Part shown: positions 10,462-23,300 of the stretch, piece after piece
Numbering within the stretch: position 1 is the first letter of the stretch
Layout: each line of letters opens with the position of its first letter
Origin: Coffea arabica
Taxonomy: Eukaryota > Streptophyta > Magnoliopsida > Gentianales > Rubiaceae
NCBI RefSeq assembly: GCF_036785885.1
Contig: NC_092323.1
Location: 13,648,501-13,712,500, forward strand
DNA length: 64,000 bases
Reading direction: 5' to 3'
Made by a program: the position numbers and the translations under genes
The notes under the pieces: model-generated
Database searches by the model: none
Told to the model about the DNA's origin: nothing
The model's input: only the letters and a program-made list of their open reading frames with translations

Positions 10462-10490
10462 TTGTTTTTATATATATATATATGTATATT
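10462..10490 (-). promoter_or_regulatory. probable TATA region of PLAT gene 2
   Basis: An (AT)n run ending in TATATAAAAAC on the minus strand lies about 35-50 bases upstream of the ATG. Its placement fits a core promoter with a short leader, but the AT repeat makes the exact box ambiguous. Confidence 0.4.
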
Positions 10491-11001
10491 TTTCTGAGGC
10501 CTCTGGCCTTCTTGATCTGTATATGACTGATTTAGAGGAGCCAGGAGGAGGTAGAGAGGAAAATATAGGTAGGAGGGAATTAAATGTGGAGCTACAGAGG
10601 TGGACCTATATAAACCACATGACTAGTTTGGACAATTTATCGACAAAGGAAAGATTGACAAGGATAGAACAGAAAATTGCCTGCAATTTCTTTGCGAAAC
10701 GAAAATGAGCTAAGTGTGCAACACTTTCGTTAAATTTTCTCATCGGACATGCAGTACAGAATTTTAGAACGTGAACAAACCTTATTAAATGTAGAGGAAC
10801 TAATAGTAACCCTTTTTACCGTACAAATATTACAAATTTTATCCATAAATTTTCAGTGTAAAACTTAGCACGAGTCATATACAAATCTATTCATGAATGG
10901 AAAAATTTGTTGGAACCAACTCACCTTATTAAGTTGGTCACTAGTAAAATGTAAGGTAAAGACCTGGTTACAAATTAGGGTTCAAACTTTTGTACTCACG
11001 G

Positions 11002-11243
11002 CAAAATCTAAAGAGTGTGCAGTGGTAGTGCATCCCATCAACTTAGAGGTGGGAATCACACTCTCTAATCTCTCGATCCAGTTAAGAGTCGACAATTAGC
11101 GAATTTTTTTTTTTTTAAAGAGTTTAGAGGGAGTGATTCCCAATTCTGTATCGACAGTAGAATCTAAAAAATGCACAGTAGTACAGCCTTTTAATTTAGA
11201 GGTGGAATTACTCCTTCTAAATTCTTCTTATCCAGTTGAATCC
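11002..11243. repeat. diverged tandem duplication, about 157-bp period
   Basis: Two related segments in the same orientation (about 11002-11090 and 11159-11243) share AATCTAAA, GTGCAGT/GCACAGTAGT, 'TTAGAGGTGG.AAT.AC' and 'ATCCAGTT.A' in order. No coding signal. Confidence 0.5.
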
Positions 11244-11249
11244 TCCTCC

Positions 11250-13053
11250 GGATAGGTATATAAAAAAAGAAAAAGAAAATTTGCTGGTCTACCCGGATTT
11301 GGTAATTTTTTTGTTTGCTTGGCATGTTTCTATTGGTATCATAGATATCTCGCTCGGCTCTCAATAGTTCGTGGAATGACCAAACTGCCATCTTCACTGT
11401 CCAGGACGAAGACTTTTTATTCTTTATTTTCATTTTCATTTTCATTTTTTTATTTTATTTTGAGGGAGACAAGGACAGGAACTCTTAACCAATGTTATCA
11501 GAGGGGCAGATGGATAATTAATGACAAAGCTATCAACTTTCTTGTTGCCTCGTTGGACCAATGAACTGAGTAAGCCAAGGCTTTGCGGTTCTTCCCTTCA
11601 ATATTTTTCAACAATTCAATAAACTTTTCCATCATAGGCTTGATCGGAAAGAACAAAGAGTCTAAATCCTACACTTGGCCTGATTTTATTTTTTTTCTTT
11701 TCCCTTTTTTTGGTTGATAAACAATTCAATATGGATTTGGATGCAAATAAATGTTCCCAAGTACTGACCCATGGTAGTCGGTAGCTCATACTATGTTACT
11801 TGTCCAACTCATGTGGTTTGATTGTTTTTTTATTGTGGATTTATATGCCCACTTCTGAGTTTTGGTAAGTTTGGTCAATGAAGAAATCCAAGCTATCCAG
11901 GAGGAGGAGATTAGTGAGACAAAACTGTGTATTTAGACGAGGGTTAGTATCATTCTTGTGACTTTAAATAAATCTAGTCTCAAAATTCTCTTCCTGCTCA
12001 AAGCTTGCAAGAAATGTTACTAGTCTTAGTAGCAGCAAAAAATTCTATACACTTCACATAAATTTCTTGATTGTTGTGGACTGCCCGGCATGTTTTGAAC
12101 GCAGTGTGGTTCGCATCGAATCCTCTATCCAACTCTAAACGCTAATTTTGGGTACAATGCAAATAAAAAAAAGTTGAGAATTTTGCTGTTCTTTCTGTAC
12201 TGTAAGTTTTGAGAATTGATATTCGCACTTTCATTTTAACCTCTTGTAGTTCAATTCGCTCGCTAAATAACGTACCTTCAAAGGGTGCAAGAGACTAATT
12301 TGAGAATGCAAATATCACTTTCCCAAGTTTTGGTTGAAAGTCTACTCGTTTCATCTCGTCTCTCTGTTGAAACAAAATAAAAATTCTTAGCGAACTAAAC
12401 AACGTTTTGAGACTTGCAGCCTTGCACCTTTAGTACCAGTTAGGTCATAACAATCCTTATTAAGTTATAATTTGTGATGACATAAAAGAAAAAATGATTT
12501 TTTTTTTAATTCCACAGTATCTTGAATGTCAAACCGAATGGTGTGGCATAGATTTTCTATACAAAATTAAGGGATTGTAAAAAATTTATTGATTTCGTTC
12601 TTAAATTCTTCAAAAATTCTCCTATTGTGATATCAAACAAATTCCTGGTTCCAAAAATTTGTAGTAAGGTGCAATTATAAGACTTTTCGGGTAATTCAAG
12701 GAAAAAAATATTAATCAAAAATATTGTTAAACACACTTCTTATTTCTCAAAAAAAAAAAAAAAGAAGTAAAAGACGGAAAAAGGTTTCCAGTGTGTCAAA
12801 TATTTTGCATTGCAAAGGATGGAAAGCATAAATACACAAACTTCAAAAAAAAAAAAATTTGTAGTACGTAACAAAATATTCCACATCGTACATTACCATA
12901 TTGAAAATTTTGTATCTGTCTACACCAAGGACATCCAAGATTTCCAAATCAACCTTTGTCTAACTCCTATTCTCATGCAAATTAATTTCCATTTTTCCAT
13001 TCATTTCGGTAAGATTTTGCTTCCCTTTAACCTGAACTGCTCCTCACCTCCTC
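11250..13053. other. intergenic; upstream of NHL gene
   Basis: No gene recognised. Short frames on both strands (about 11191-11564, 12810-13094) have no domains; the last overlaps the start of the NHL gene in another frame. It contains A- and T-runs. The proximal part should hold the NHL promoter, but I cannot point to a clear TATA box. Confidence 0.4.
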
Positions 13054-13803
13054 ATGGGGGAGCTGGTGCCACCGGTAGGGGACGGGAACGATGACCCTCC
13101 CTTGCATCCCTCGCCAAAACATCCGCGTCCTAGCTCGCCGGAGAAGCCATCTGAAACCTACGTTGTCCAAATCCCTAGGGATCAAGTTTACCGCGTACCA
13201 CCACCTGAAAACTCCCACATTTCCGACAATTACCAAAGCCCTTCTCGTGATAACAAAAACAGATGTGGTGGACGTTGGACTTTAATATTTCTTGCCATCA
13301 TGCTAGTTGGATTTGGCATCTTTGTCACCATTCACATTTTAGCGAAGCCTAAATCCCCTGAATTTTCCGTAATTCATTTCCATAAAAAGAATTTGAAAGC
13401 CTCAAATCATCATTCCAGTGTTCCTGAATATGAAATCTTGTTACAAGTTGACAATCCAAATCAGAACATGGAAGTCCATTATGGAGTTGGAAATGTGACC
13501 CTTAGTTTTAAGGGCCACAAGATTGCTAGTGGTGGATATCCATTGCTTCAACAAGAAGCAGGGAAGCCTATTAAGGTTGATGAAACCCTGTATGGTAGAA
13601 AGGAAGCATTACCTGGTTGGGTTGCAAGAAGCATGAATGGCACAAGTCCCAAGTCCCTGATTTTGAATATTGATGTGCCTATTGAAATTGAAACATGGGG
13701 GAAGGATTTGAAGAAAGAACTCATTGTTGGATGTGATCTGCAGGTAAATACCTTAGGCGAAGGTGCAAAAATTTTATCTCAAAATTGTGGAACAGATTTT
13801 TAG
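13054..13803 (+). CDS. NDR1/HIN1-like (NHL), LEA_2-domain membrane protein
   Basis: Single exon, 249 residues, starting at the first ATG of the frame and ending TTTTAG. The N-terminal 70 residues are cytosolic, Pro-rich and basic (PPLHPSPKHPRPSSPEKP, YRVPPPENS). One membrane segment spans about residues 75-96 (LIFLAIMLVGFGIFVTIHILA). It is followed by KPKSPEFSV, the usual NHL junction, and a LEA_2 domain about 125-235 containing VDNPNQNMEVHYG, which holds the conserved NPN motif. Possible N-glycosylation sites are at Asn147 (NVT) and Asn195 (NGT). Family knowledge: type II plasma-membrane or ER proteins in the NDR1/HIN1 group, involved in pathogen and osmotic-stress responses; most NHL genes are intronless, as here. 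Closest by layout to proteins labelled NHL13, but the exact subgroup is uncertain. Confidence 0.93.
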   Translation: MGELVPPVGDGNDDPPLHPSPKHPRPSSPEKPSETYVVQIPRDQVYRVPPPENSHISDNYQSPSRDNKNRCGGRWTLIFLAIMLVGFGIFVTIHILAKPKSPEFSVIHFHKKNLKASNHHSSVPEYEILLQVDNPNQNMEVHYGVGNVTLSFKGHKIASGGYPLLQQEAGKPIKVDETLYGRKEALPGWVARSMNGTSPKSLILNIDVPIEIETWGKDLKKELIVGCDLQVNTLGEGAKILSQNCGTDF

Positions 13804-14350
13804 CTGATGCTAAACTAATGTGGTGGTGAGGAATTTGCTCAAGCTTGTTACCATTTCTGGCCTTAGACATGTCCAACCTTGATAATTAAGGCTTCCTACT
13901 TGCAAAAATTTAGACCTTGGATTGCTTAACTATACTTCTGTTCAAGTGTTATGATCATTGTTTCTACTTTCTTTAATATATATGATGCTGGGAAACACGA
14001 AGAAAAGAGGCAAGCTGGAAGCACCCGTTATGCTTAGAGAAATAAAATCATATAAAATTTCTCAATTGCTTGACAATTTCAGGAAGTTTCACTCATTGAA
14101 GAGATGACATGCGAGAAAATTTCACTTTCGTTTAATGGGGTGAACTGACTAAGGCCCAATTTAGAGGTCTTCGAGTCCATAAAAGCTCAGCGTTGAAAGA
14201 AAGAAGGGTAACTACTTCAAGATTACGGCTAAATGGCACTTACGACTAGGGTTAGATCATATTAGTTTCATCACTTCTCACTTCCTCACCTTATCAAGAT
14301 CAAGTGATCGGGAAAATTTAACTTATCTAATAAATTCATTACTCTTTAGA
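13804..14350. other. 3' flank of NHL gene, no further gene
   Basis: Contains the NHL 3' UTR region. No open frame of note follows. Confidence 0.4.
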
Positions 14351-14652
14351 CTAAGGTCCTGCTTGATAACTCAATTCAGTACTTAAACTTAATGGATTCA
14401 GATCTTAACATATTCAAACCGTTTGATAATAAAAAATTGAACATCTAAATTAATTAAATTGCACTGAATTTTTTGGACAAAACTTGCTCCCAAAATTAAG
14501 TGATAAGTTATTCACTTATCATTGAATGTGATATGAACTCAAATGTATTAGATTTAATACTTAACAATTCAATAATTTAATGGATTCAGATTTCAGATTT
14601 CAGATTTCAGACTTCAGTTTTCAGATTTCAGTTTCATCAAATGCACCCTAAG
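14351..14652. mobile_element. probable hAT-like MITE with 'TTCAGA' repeats
   Basis: Bounded by CTAAGGTCCTGCTTGATAAC and, inverted at the right end, CTTAGGGTGCATTTGATGAAA. Near the right end it has a run of 'TTTCAGA' heptamers (about 14588-14632). A clean target duplication was not found. A related, more decayed copy lies around 41146-41380. Confidence 0.5.
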
Positions 14653-17440
14653 ACATTTATTAAACATTTGATTTTCTCCCTTTTTTACGAGAGTGAGAAC
14701 ACAGTAATCGCTTGTTCCAACATTACTGATCTCCTACCCCAAAAAAAAAGAATATATATATATCATTTTTTTTATATTGTTTGTAAAATTTACCCAAAAA
14801 ATGTTAAATAAAATTGTTTGTATTTGACAAAAAAGAGAATCATTTTCAAGATAAGCATTATACAGTAAGGAATAGTTAGGGTTATTTCTTGTTTGAATTC
14901 GATACAGTAATGAAAAGATGATTGTCATCACTTGTTTAGCAATTATAACCCGTTTGTTAGCGAATGGATGAAATAATTATTGCATCAATGAGCAGTTGTA
15001 TGAACCACTTCCAGAGTTTTCTCCTTGGCGAGAACTTGTTTATTATTGAATTAATTTAAATTCTCTCTTGTTTGATTGCTTTTACGTGTATTGATTTATT
15101 TATTTATTTTAATTTTAATTTCTCAAACCCCCAATTAATTCTTACTTGGAAGGAATCTAATTTCTCCCAATCCCTGTGGAGATGACCTTATTTACCATTA
15201 TACTTATATATTTTTGTGAGTAGAAATTTATTATTACACAGGCTCGATACTTGTCATAAATTCATAAAATTTGGTTAATTTTGTACATGGATAAGTATTA
15301 AATATATGAATTATTTGATTTTGACACTATTATTCAAGTCGAGCCTAATTCAAGTTGAACCTAACTTGATCAAGCCCAACACATTGTTTGTCATGCACTA
15401 ACTTGAAATCCCATTAATCATTTTTCTTATACAACAAATGATGCTGTTCAACCAAACATACCTATATTTTCTCTTGGTTTTTACTTTTGGTTCTATTTTA
15501 CTTCAAAATCAAAACAATCGTAGCAAAAAAAAAAACGGGAAAACACGAATATTGCCAAAAGACGGCCAGAAATGATCTCCTACCCATCCCAACAGATAAT
15601 GGGAAAGATCTATATAATTAATTGAAAATGTGTTGGACCACCAAGAGCCTAGCCCACTTAGAGGCCCTGCCAAAGGGTCCAAAACTAAGCCGCTAAGTTC
15701 ATTGCATGCTTATTAAAACCAAAATTGACCTATCCTCGTCCCCAAGCCATCAAACATCAAAATTATTAGTTAGACTCTCAAATATTTTTCTTCTTTTTTC
15801 CTTTTTTATAGGGCAAGAACTTTCCATGAACCCGAAAATTCAAACATTCCACATTTGATTACGGGCTCCATACGGCTTGCAGAAAAACAATAGCCCAAAT
15901 CAAGCTTCATCAAGTGGCCTTGACAACTAATTTGGGACAAGGCCATGTTGAGTCCAAAATGAATTAGCTTTACAATGGGAATCAGAAGATTTATTATTAA
16001 AAGTAGATCCTTAATTCTCTTTTTTAATCTTTAAGCTTAAACCAATTCGAACGACAAAGAACAAGCCCCACACTCCAAAGAGAAAAAGAGAGGCCCAGAA
16101 TGAAAGACAGAAAGCTATGTGGGCTTGGAGCACTAATCCAGTGGTAGATTTCTTTTTCCTGCTTTCGTTATTCGATCAATCCTATCATCAAAGTGGAACG
16201 ATGATTCTTCTAAAAAGAAAAGTCAAGTTAGAAAATGGTTTATTCATAGTCCGCACCGCATTGTTATTCCAAATCTCAGTCAAGTCTGCAGGAAGGGAAC
16301 AGTTTGACAAAACAATTAAACAAATTTGGTTTTTACAAATTAAAGAAATTATCTTTTTCAATTATAAAACAAAATTTTCACTGCAAATTTGGTGAGTGCG
16401 ATGTAAGTTTGCATGCATGTATATGTGTGTGTGTATACACACTAAAAGACTTCATTATGCATATAAAAAAAGATGATTTTTCTTGACAATAACCGAGGAA
16501 TGCGAATATTCCTCAGAAAATAATTTATACAGCTTAATAATGAAGTTTCTTGTTCACATTTATTATTTATTTTTGGTATATCAAATGGTGTGAGAATAGT
16601 TGCTGCAAATGGCTCAATAATAAAAATACCTTGCTTTCTTTTCTCTTTTTTTTTTTCGATTTATTCTTTTTCACTTTTGAGTCCATTTAAGAGCTACAAG
16701 TGGGAAGCATTAGTGGGTTTTGTTGTCATTTTGGAATTAACAAGTCCTACTAATTAATCAAACTCGAGGTCCACACATTTACTAAACAACTAGTTTAGCA
16801 AATATAAATACACAAATGCCAAGTCGAAGACAAGTTGCACTTGAAGATCTCCAATTATTTATTAAACAAATGCCCAGTTGCTTAAGTCTCAAGTGTTGGA
16901 TTAAAGGAAGCAAATCAAAGTCATGATTACTTGTAATAATTTAATCCGTGGCTGCTTTTGAACAGGTTAACACCATAGTTCAAGATGGTTTATAAAGTTG
17001 ATCACTGCGAAAGTAGTTGAAAAGTTAAACTCAAATGTATAATTAGTCATTGAAGACGCTTCTTTTAATGTACTTCCACAAACCTTTCTTCCTCGTTAAT
17101 CCGCCTTAAGCGTGACTAACAACTGCAAAGTCGTCGGTCTATTTACTAGTGGAGTTTACATCTGCTTTTTTTTGAGATGTTCAATGACTTTTCAGCAAAA
17201 GATATCAACAAAGTGCACGAAACTTCAAAAAGTTTAGACTAATAGACTTGGTAATTAGCTGCATGTTGCAAGTTAGCCTTGTTCTTGAGCCACTCTCTGT
17301 TCAACCTTTCGTGCGAGGATACCGGTGCAAAGTTCTTTAAAGAAACTAGGTACGTGCATCACGTTTTCACCATCTATAATTTTTATTCATGAGAATTACA
17401 TTATTGAAAATTGGGAGCATATATATATACTTAAAATGGG
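14653..17440. other. gene-free AT-rich stretch
   Basis: Only short frames are found, for example 16117-16486, without domains. No tRNA or miRNA-like hairpin recognised. Contains T-runs and a short GT-type microsatellite near 16424-16440. Confidence 0.4.
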
Positions 17441-17640
17441 TAGGATATTATTGTAACAAGTACCTATTTTTAGGTGTACAATAACGTTGAATAATCTTAA
17501 AAAGAGTTCAAGATACCATTCATTGTATTAGGCAAATAAAGATAGAATATAATTGTAAAAAGTACATGTTTTAGATGTATAATAATGTTGAATAAAGAGT
17601 CCAAGGTACCACGCATGGTATAAAGGCGAATCGTGGCATG
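17441..17640. repeat. two diverged tandem units of about 100 bp
   Basis: Unit 1 (about 17441-17542) and unit 2 (about 17543-17640) share in order 'ATTGTAA.AAGTAC', 'TTTTAGRTGTA.AATAA', 'GTTGAATAA' and 'AGAGT.CAAG.TACCA'. Non-coding. Confidence 0.55.
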
Positions 17641-17725
17641 CATGCCCGTATCTGATAAAAACTACAAGCAAAAGGCTCTTCTTGGTGATTCAACAATTAT
17701 GTAGAGCTATCAAAGCACTAAGGGC

Positions 17726-19115
17726 CAATGTTTTTAAACTCGGACCGGTCAGTGAACCGGAGAGGTGGCCGGTTCGCGGTTCGACCGGTCCGACCGGTCC
17801 AACCGGCCGGTTCAAAGGTTCACTGTTTTTTTTAAGTGTTAAGTACTAAGCATGTTTCATTCTATACTTGAACTTTACCAACATAACTTAATTTAAGTTA
17901 TGATAATAATAAATTTTCTAAAAGTTATACATAAAACATGGAATGATAAATATAATTAAAATATCATAATTCACCATAAGTTTTCATAAATTCATTATAA
18001 ACATAAATAGATACAATCCAAATGTGCGCCAATTATCACAAATAAAAACACAAAAAATAAATAAATAAAATATTAAAATTCTTTTACAACCCTTAAAAAA
18101 ATCCATAAAAGAGTTCAAGTTAAAACAAACTATTTGAATAGAAAACTTTTATCAGTGGCATGATAAGCAACCACACCACCTTCACAATTTCATCAACTTA
18201 AGCTGAAAAAGTAAAATTTTATTATAAAAATATAAATCTAATTGCTTAAACTAAAAAAAACTAAAAATTTTTGAAAAACAAATATACAATTAAACACATA
18301 AAAAATTAATTGCTACTAAACATTACTAATTAACATGTTATATTAAATTCAATGATCCTATACAATTAATTATTTTAAATTCAATTATCAATAGCTTCGA
18401 TTATGTGCCAACTACCATATTTTTGACCAGCCCAATGTTATTATTTGTAATTCCTACCCAATTCCTACACGGATGTGCACTACTTTTGCAAAAATTTCAT
18501 CCTTAATTAATCGAATAAAAATAAAACAAAAATGAGGGAAACATATGAAAATTGAGGGGAAAAAGAAGAAAATGCAAAAAATCAACTAAAGATAATAATA
18601 TAGAAAAAAAACCTTGAAAAGAAAAAAATTAAACTTACTAAGATGTTGGAAAACAAGAAAAGTTGAAATTTTCAACTTGTTTACAATTTGCTAAAGATAA
18701 TAACCTGATAATAATGGTGAAGACTTGAGAAAATCTTGTTGTGGATATTTGGGTTAAAAATGGTTAAGAAGAAAAAATTGAAAAAAAAATAAGAGAAGAA
18801 CTTGATGTTTTAATATATTTTTTAGTCAAGTAGAATTCTCAACAAACTTAACTACAGTCTAGCGGTGAAATTGTCATATCCAAACTTGAAGACCCAGGTT
18901 CGAATCTTAGCTACACCATTCTTGATATTTTGTTGAAGAATTTAAAAAACCGCCGGTTCACGGTTCTTAACGGTTCGCACGGTTCGTCCGGTTCGGCCGG
19001 GTTTCAACGGTTCTCCATGAACTTCCGGCTTTAGCATTAGACCGGACCGGTGACATGGCCGGTTCGCGGTCCAACCGGTCGAACCGGCCGGTCCGGTCCG
19101 GTTCTGAAAACATTG
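17726..19115. mobile_element. non-autonomous hAT element, 1390 bp, with CCGG-rich ends
   Basis: Left end CAATGTTTTTAAACTCGG; right end, inverted, CAATGTTTTCAGAACCGG. It is flanked by a perfect 8-bp direct repeat CTAAGGGC (17718-17725, 19116-19123), the hAT signature. About 100 bp at each end is packed with CCGG, ACCGGT and CGGTTCG motifs, which are GC- and CpG-rich and contrast sharply with the AT-rich centre. The interior has no transposase frame. A tRNA-like segment (18848-18905) lies near the right end. Confidence 0.88.
18848..18905 (+). other. tRNA-like (SINE-type) segment inside the hAT element
   Basis: 'GTCTAGCGGTGAAATTGTC' resembles the D-arm/A-box of plant tRNA-Glu-like sequences. 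'GACCCAGGTTCGAATCT' resembles the T-arm/B-box (GGTTCGAATC). A closed cloverleaf is not formed, so it is not a functional tRNA. It may be a SINE head captured by the element. Confidence 0.45.
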
Positions 19116-19123
19116 CTAAGGGC

Positions 19124-20357
19124 ACATTTTGATCTACCATAGAATGGTGATTGCGTATACGGATCAAAATGGGGTCAAAAAAGGTTCATCCAAGAGAAAA
19201 TAAACCTATCATTATTATACTTTTTCTTCTTCTTCTTTTATTTTTAAACCTTTCCACCCTCCTTTGTTCCCTTCCTACTCCAAACTTTGCAGTCAAGTTT
19301 GAATTCTAATCTGTCAGACAAGACATTAAGTCCTTGGCGAACAGTTTCAATGGCTATTGGTTTTATACTTCATCTTTTAGAAAAAGATTGCGAGGGGTTT
19401 TCTTAAATTAGACAAAGAAAGCAAAGCCAAATGTCTGTGACACTCTTATGTTTATAAAATGACACTCTTACTATCTTAATTGTCGTATAATTTCTTGTTA
19501 TGAAAAATAAGATAGTAAGACTGCCATTGAAATTTTCCAAAGAAAACCAAAAAAATTTCGAGGCAAAACACTCAATCTTTTTATATCAATCAATAAATTT
19601 TGAACAAAAAACCACGTAATTATAATATTGTAATTAACAACATGCACACAGCCCATATAAACATTAACTGAATATAACTTCACTGTTATCAACAGGTACT
19701 ACACAGTTTAGTAACGGTTGCACTCCCCATGGATCACCGCGCAGGCAATTGTATTCATTCCTACATGTTTTGGATCCTTGTTCTATGCATCGACCAATTT
19801 GAGCTGGTATATGCCATTAATTCCGAATGGATCCTACCAATGACCAACACCACCAAAGCTGCATTAATCTGTTCCCCGCAACGATGGCATCTGGGGCACA
19901 TGGATCACCATGTGACCTATACTTAAGCACATCCGACCAAGTCTCAGCAACCATCCCGTTAGAGTCTCTGTATCTACATTTATGGTAGCCCCTCCTCCCC
20001 CCTCTCCTCCATGGCTCGACCCTCAATGCGGGGACCGATTCCCTAGAGGGGCACACGTGTTCCTAATCCCTCCTGCATGTATCCTCCTGTTGTAGACACG
20101 TATTTTTCAGAGGACCATGGCGAATGGGCTCCTCCCTCCCTCCCTCCCTCCAGCCCGTGGCATCAACAGCTACCAGCCCCTCACACCAACATTTTCCTTA
20201 AAGAGAAGAAAAGAAATGATGGTCCTCCATTTCTGTTTTTGTATGCAAAACAAATATGGTGCATGCTATGCATGGTTTATGTATTTAACTCGTTTGGTTT
20301 GATTAAATCCCAGTGGATGTCTTTTGTTTTTTTTTTTTTTTGTGGTTGGGGGTGGTG
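19124..20357. other. intergenic; unrecognised frame 19690-20056 on minus
   Basis: On the minus strand one frame stays open over about 120 codons, apart from one stop near 19814-19816. It is fairly rich in Cys and Trp. I cannot assign a family, and no splice structure is evident. A plus-strand frame from ATG 19729 (65 codons) has a hydrophobic N-terminus, also unrecognised. No function is proposed. Confidence 0.25.
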
Positions 20358-20358
20358 C

Positions 20359-20382
20359 GGGGGGGGGGGGGGGGGGGGGGGG
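20359..20382 (+). repeat. 24-base G homopolymer
   Basis: An uninterrupted G run preceded by a poly-T run (about 20326-20341) and a G/T-rich bridge. Its length is prone to sequencing error, so frames crossing it (20077-20496, 20324-20533) are not credible. Confidence 0.8.
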
Positions 20383-23300
20383 CTCATGCATGGAGATTTT
20401 GAGTTTGTTCATCCGTGCCACAAATTGGGATCTATCCGCATTCATTCATTTGAAAAAAAAAAGAAATTTAATTTTTATGGGATTAAGGCATTGTAGAACG
20501 TGGTTAATGGATTGGAAATTGATGAGAGATTGAAATGGGATTTATCCTTTTTCGAAGGCAAAGTTATGGAGGCATAGTTATAGAAAAAGTAAAAGGAGGA
20601 CAGCTTTTGGGTAGGATTAGGCACGGTTGTTGCCTAGCTTGAAGGGGAGGAAGATACACCCTCCTCTCAAAACCCTACCATCATATGCAACATCCCCTTC
20701 TTCTCTGTTTTTTTTTTTTTTGCTTTTGCACCAATTATTGAAGCTTGGAAAGACACGTTCTTGTTTATTTGTAGTTAAGGCAAGAATGATGGGGTGGATT
20801 CGATCTAGTGGACTCGTTCTTTCCACGTCCGAAAGAGCCGAGGTTGTCAAAATATAACTTGGAAGCATGTTAGTGTTTTCATTCCAAAATCCATGTGTTT
20901 CGTTTTCTTCACATCAAAACACTACTCCCTCTTTTGAGTGGATTCCAACTCCTCATTCAACCATGTAGATTCCTAAAGGCCCTCTCGGTGGGTGGGTTTC
21001 CCTTTCACAACCTAATCGAAACAAACAAAACACATAAATAAAATTAAAGGGTTTTTATTCTTTTCCCCATTCCATCAATCCCCCAGCACATACATTCGTA
21101 TTTCCCCAAAAAAAAAAGAAAAAAAAAAAGAAAAAGGAAATTAAAATAAAAAAGCTAGAAATTTTGTAGAGGACATTGCATCCAACTTTAAGGTGGGATC
21201 CTTTAAATCTAGCTGCCCAATGGGCTGGCCTATACATATTTTCTTGAGGAGACAATGGCTACCAGCCGTCCATTATTTCTATGTTTCTTGTTCCAGAAAC
21301 ATGGAATAGAATTCTTGGGACGTATAAAATATCTGGTCTATGATATGGTTTCGTCCTCGGATTGTATTTTAGTATTAATTAATCACGATGGTTAAATTCT
21401 GGCGTCCACTCGATCCTTTTCTTTAGAAAATTTTTTCCTGAAGATTACAAGAAATTGCCTTTTTTGTTGTCCGAGAAAGTGGTGTATCCGTCTATGTAGG
21501 TAGGCCTAGGACATGCGACGCAAGGAGGCAGCCATCTACAAAGAACAGACACAATCAAATTATTTGTGGATAAATGAAAGAACATCTAAGTAATATAATA
21601 TGTAACTGAACTCTTGTTTGCCTAGAGTCTATTCTTTGTTTTTTTTTTTTTTTTTGGCTATCAAATTAATTAAACTCCGTTTTATAATTAGTCAAATGTA
21701 AATGAATGTTCTTGTTTTTTCAAAACTCTAAACTAGTCCTCGCAAAGCAACAAAAGACCTAGTCACATTTCACCAGTACAAAATGCGAAGAAAAAGAAAA
21801 GTCCTTTTCTTTTTCATTGTTCCGGCAGCATTCAGTAGATTCCTAGTAAAGTTTCCATTGATTAGTGGCATTGTGGAGATACAATTAATCACATTTGTAG
21901 ACTTTTGTGCTATTCTAGAATCTTTTAAAAAAATTAGTGGGTTGATTTAGTGAAAAGGAGACAATGATGGAGAGCTCAACTTAACTATCTCGTGTTCTTC
22001 TTTTTACAATATTTATCAATCTTAAGCTTTGGTTCAAACTTAAGCTGTATCAATATATCTTCCTTAACTCTCGTGATGACAGTACTTGAAAATTTTATCT
22101 GTCCTCAAATCGGCCATCAATGCTGCCCAAATAATTGGTAGTATAGAACCCAAGAAAACAAAGACGACAACAGCTTTGGTTCACCAATAATTGGCAGAGT
22201 AACTCAGATGGAGGGGGCAATGGGCATTATGCTTTTGCTTCAGAACTCAGATTGCTGTACTGTCCATTTTTCCATGCCACGATCAATGAATTTTTAGCGC
22301 TTTATATCTCTGATTTTCACAAGTCAAATCAACTAATAGATCAAATGTATCCACAGTTGATGCATGAAATGGAAAAAAGAAGAACATCAATTGCCGTAAA
22401 ATAAATGAACCATCTATTCAATACTTGAATATCTAAGTCATAAGCTATCCCTTTTGACTCAGCATGGGACGACGCTGGAGAGAGAGAGAGAGAGACAAGG
22501 ATGGATAACTCCCATTCTTTGTATCGGGGTCCATGTTTTACCTGAATCCCACATGACAAATCATATATGTTTTTAATGATCTTATCTCCAGAAAAGAAAG
22601 GGAAGATTTTGAAATTCTTCAAGCTGCAGATGTCTTTTGCCAATAATGTACTTAGGATGAAGAGACTCAATTCTCAACCGTCGTGCCACGGAAAGGGCCG
22701 GCCTATAGCAATTGTTGTCGGTTGAAGAATGCAACATTTCTTTCAATTAAAAAACATCTGCTTCAAAGTTCACTTAGACCTTTGTCATCTCCTTGAAAAT
22801 TGGCACATAAATCATTGTTGTTCACTTGATTTGAAGTGTAGTATAATGTACACTAAAAATGCAAGAAATAATTGTCCAAGTAACGTAGGTCTTATGCTTT
22901 GCGACTACATAATTATGAGAAAACAGACGTGCAAGTATTGTGTTGGCCCGTGTATTAAAGTGACAAAAGATATTTACATACCTCGAGACATAAGGAGGTA
23001 TTACGTAACATGTACGTTTTTCCTAGTGCAAGTCCAAGTAATTCAGAACTGCTACAAGCTTAAGAAGCCTTGCTGGATCCCACATGAGAGGCTTCTTCCT
23101 TAAATTAGTAAACTCAGTTTCGGTATGTGATTAAACGCAGAGCTCGAAGGTCCAAGAGGTCGCATGCACGTACGTATATGCTGGAGATTATTACACGGGG
23201 AGAAACTGGTGGATAGCTATTAAATTTGTTTTTGTACGGCCATCTAGAATAGGGTAGGAAAAGAGGGGGGGGGCCAAGAGGAGCCTACTTATCTGTTTAC

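Noticed and set aside
13027..13285. Short frames on both strands at the NHL start
   Set aside because: They overlap the clear NHL reading frame and have no domain.
20077..20533. Frames of 139 and 69 codons with poly-Gly
   Set aside because: They run through the 24-base G homopolymer and poly-T, where the frame is unreliable.
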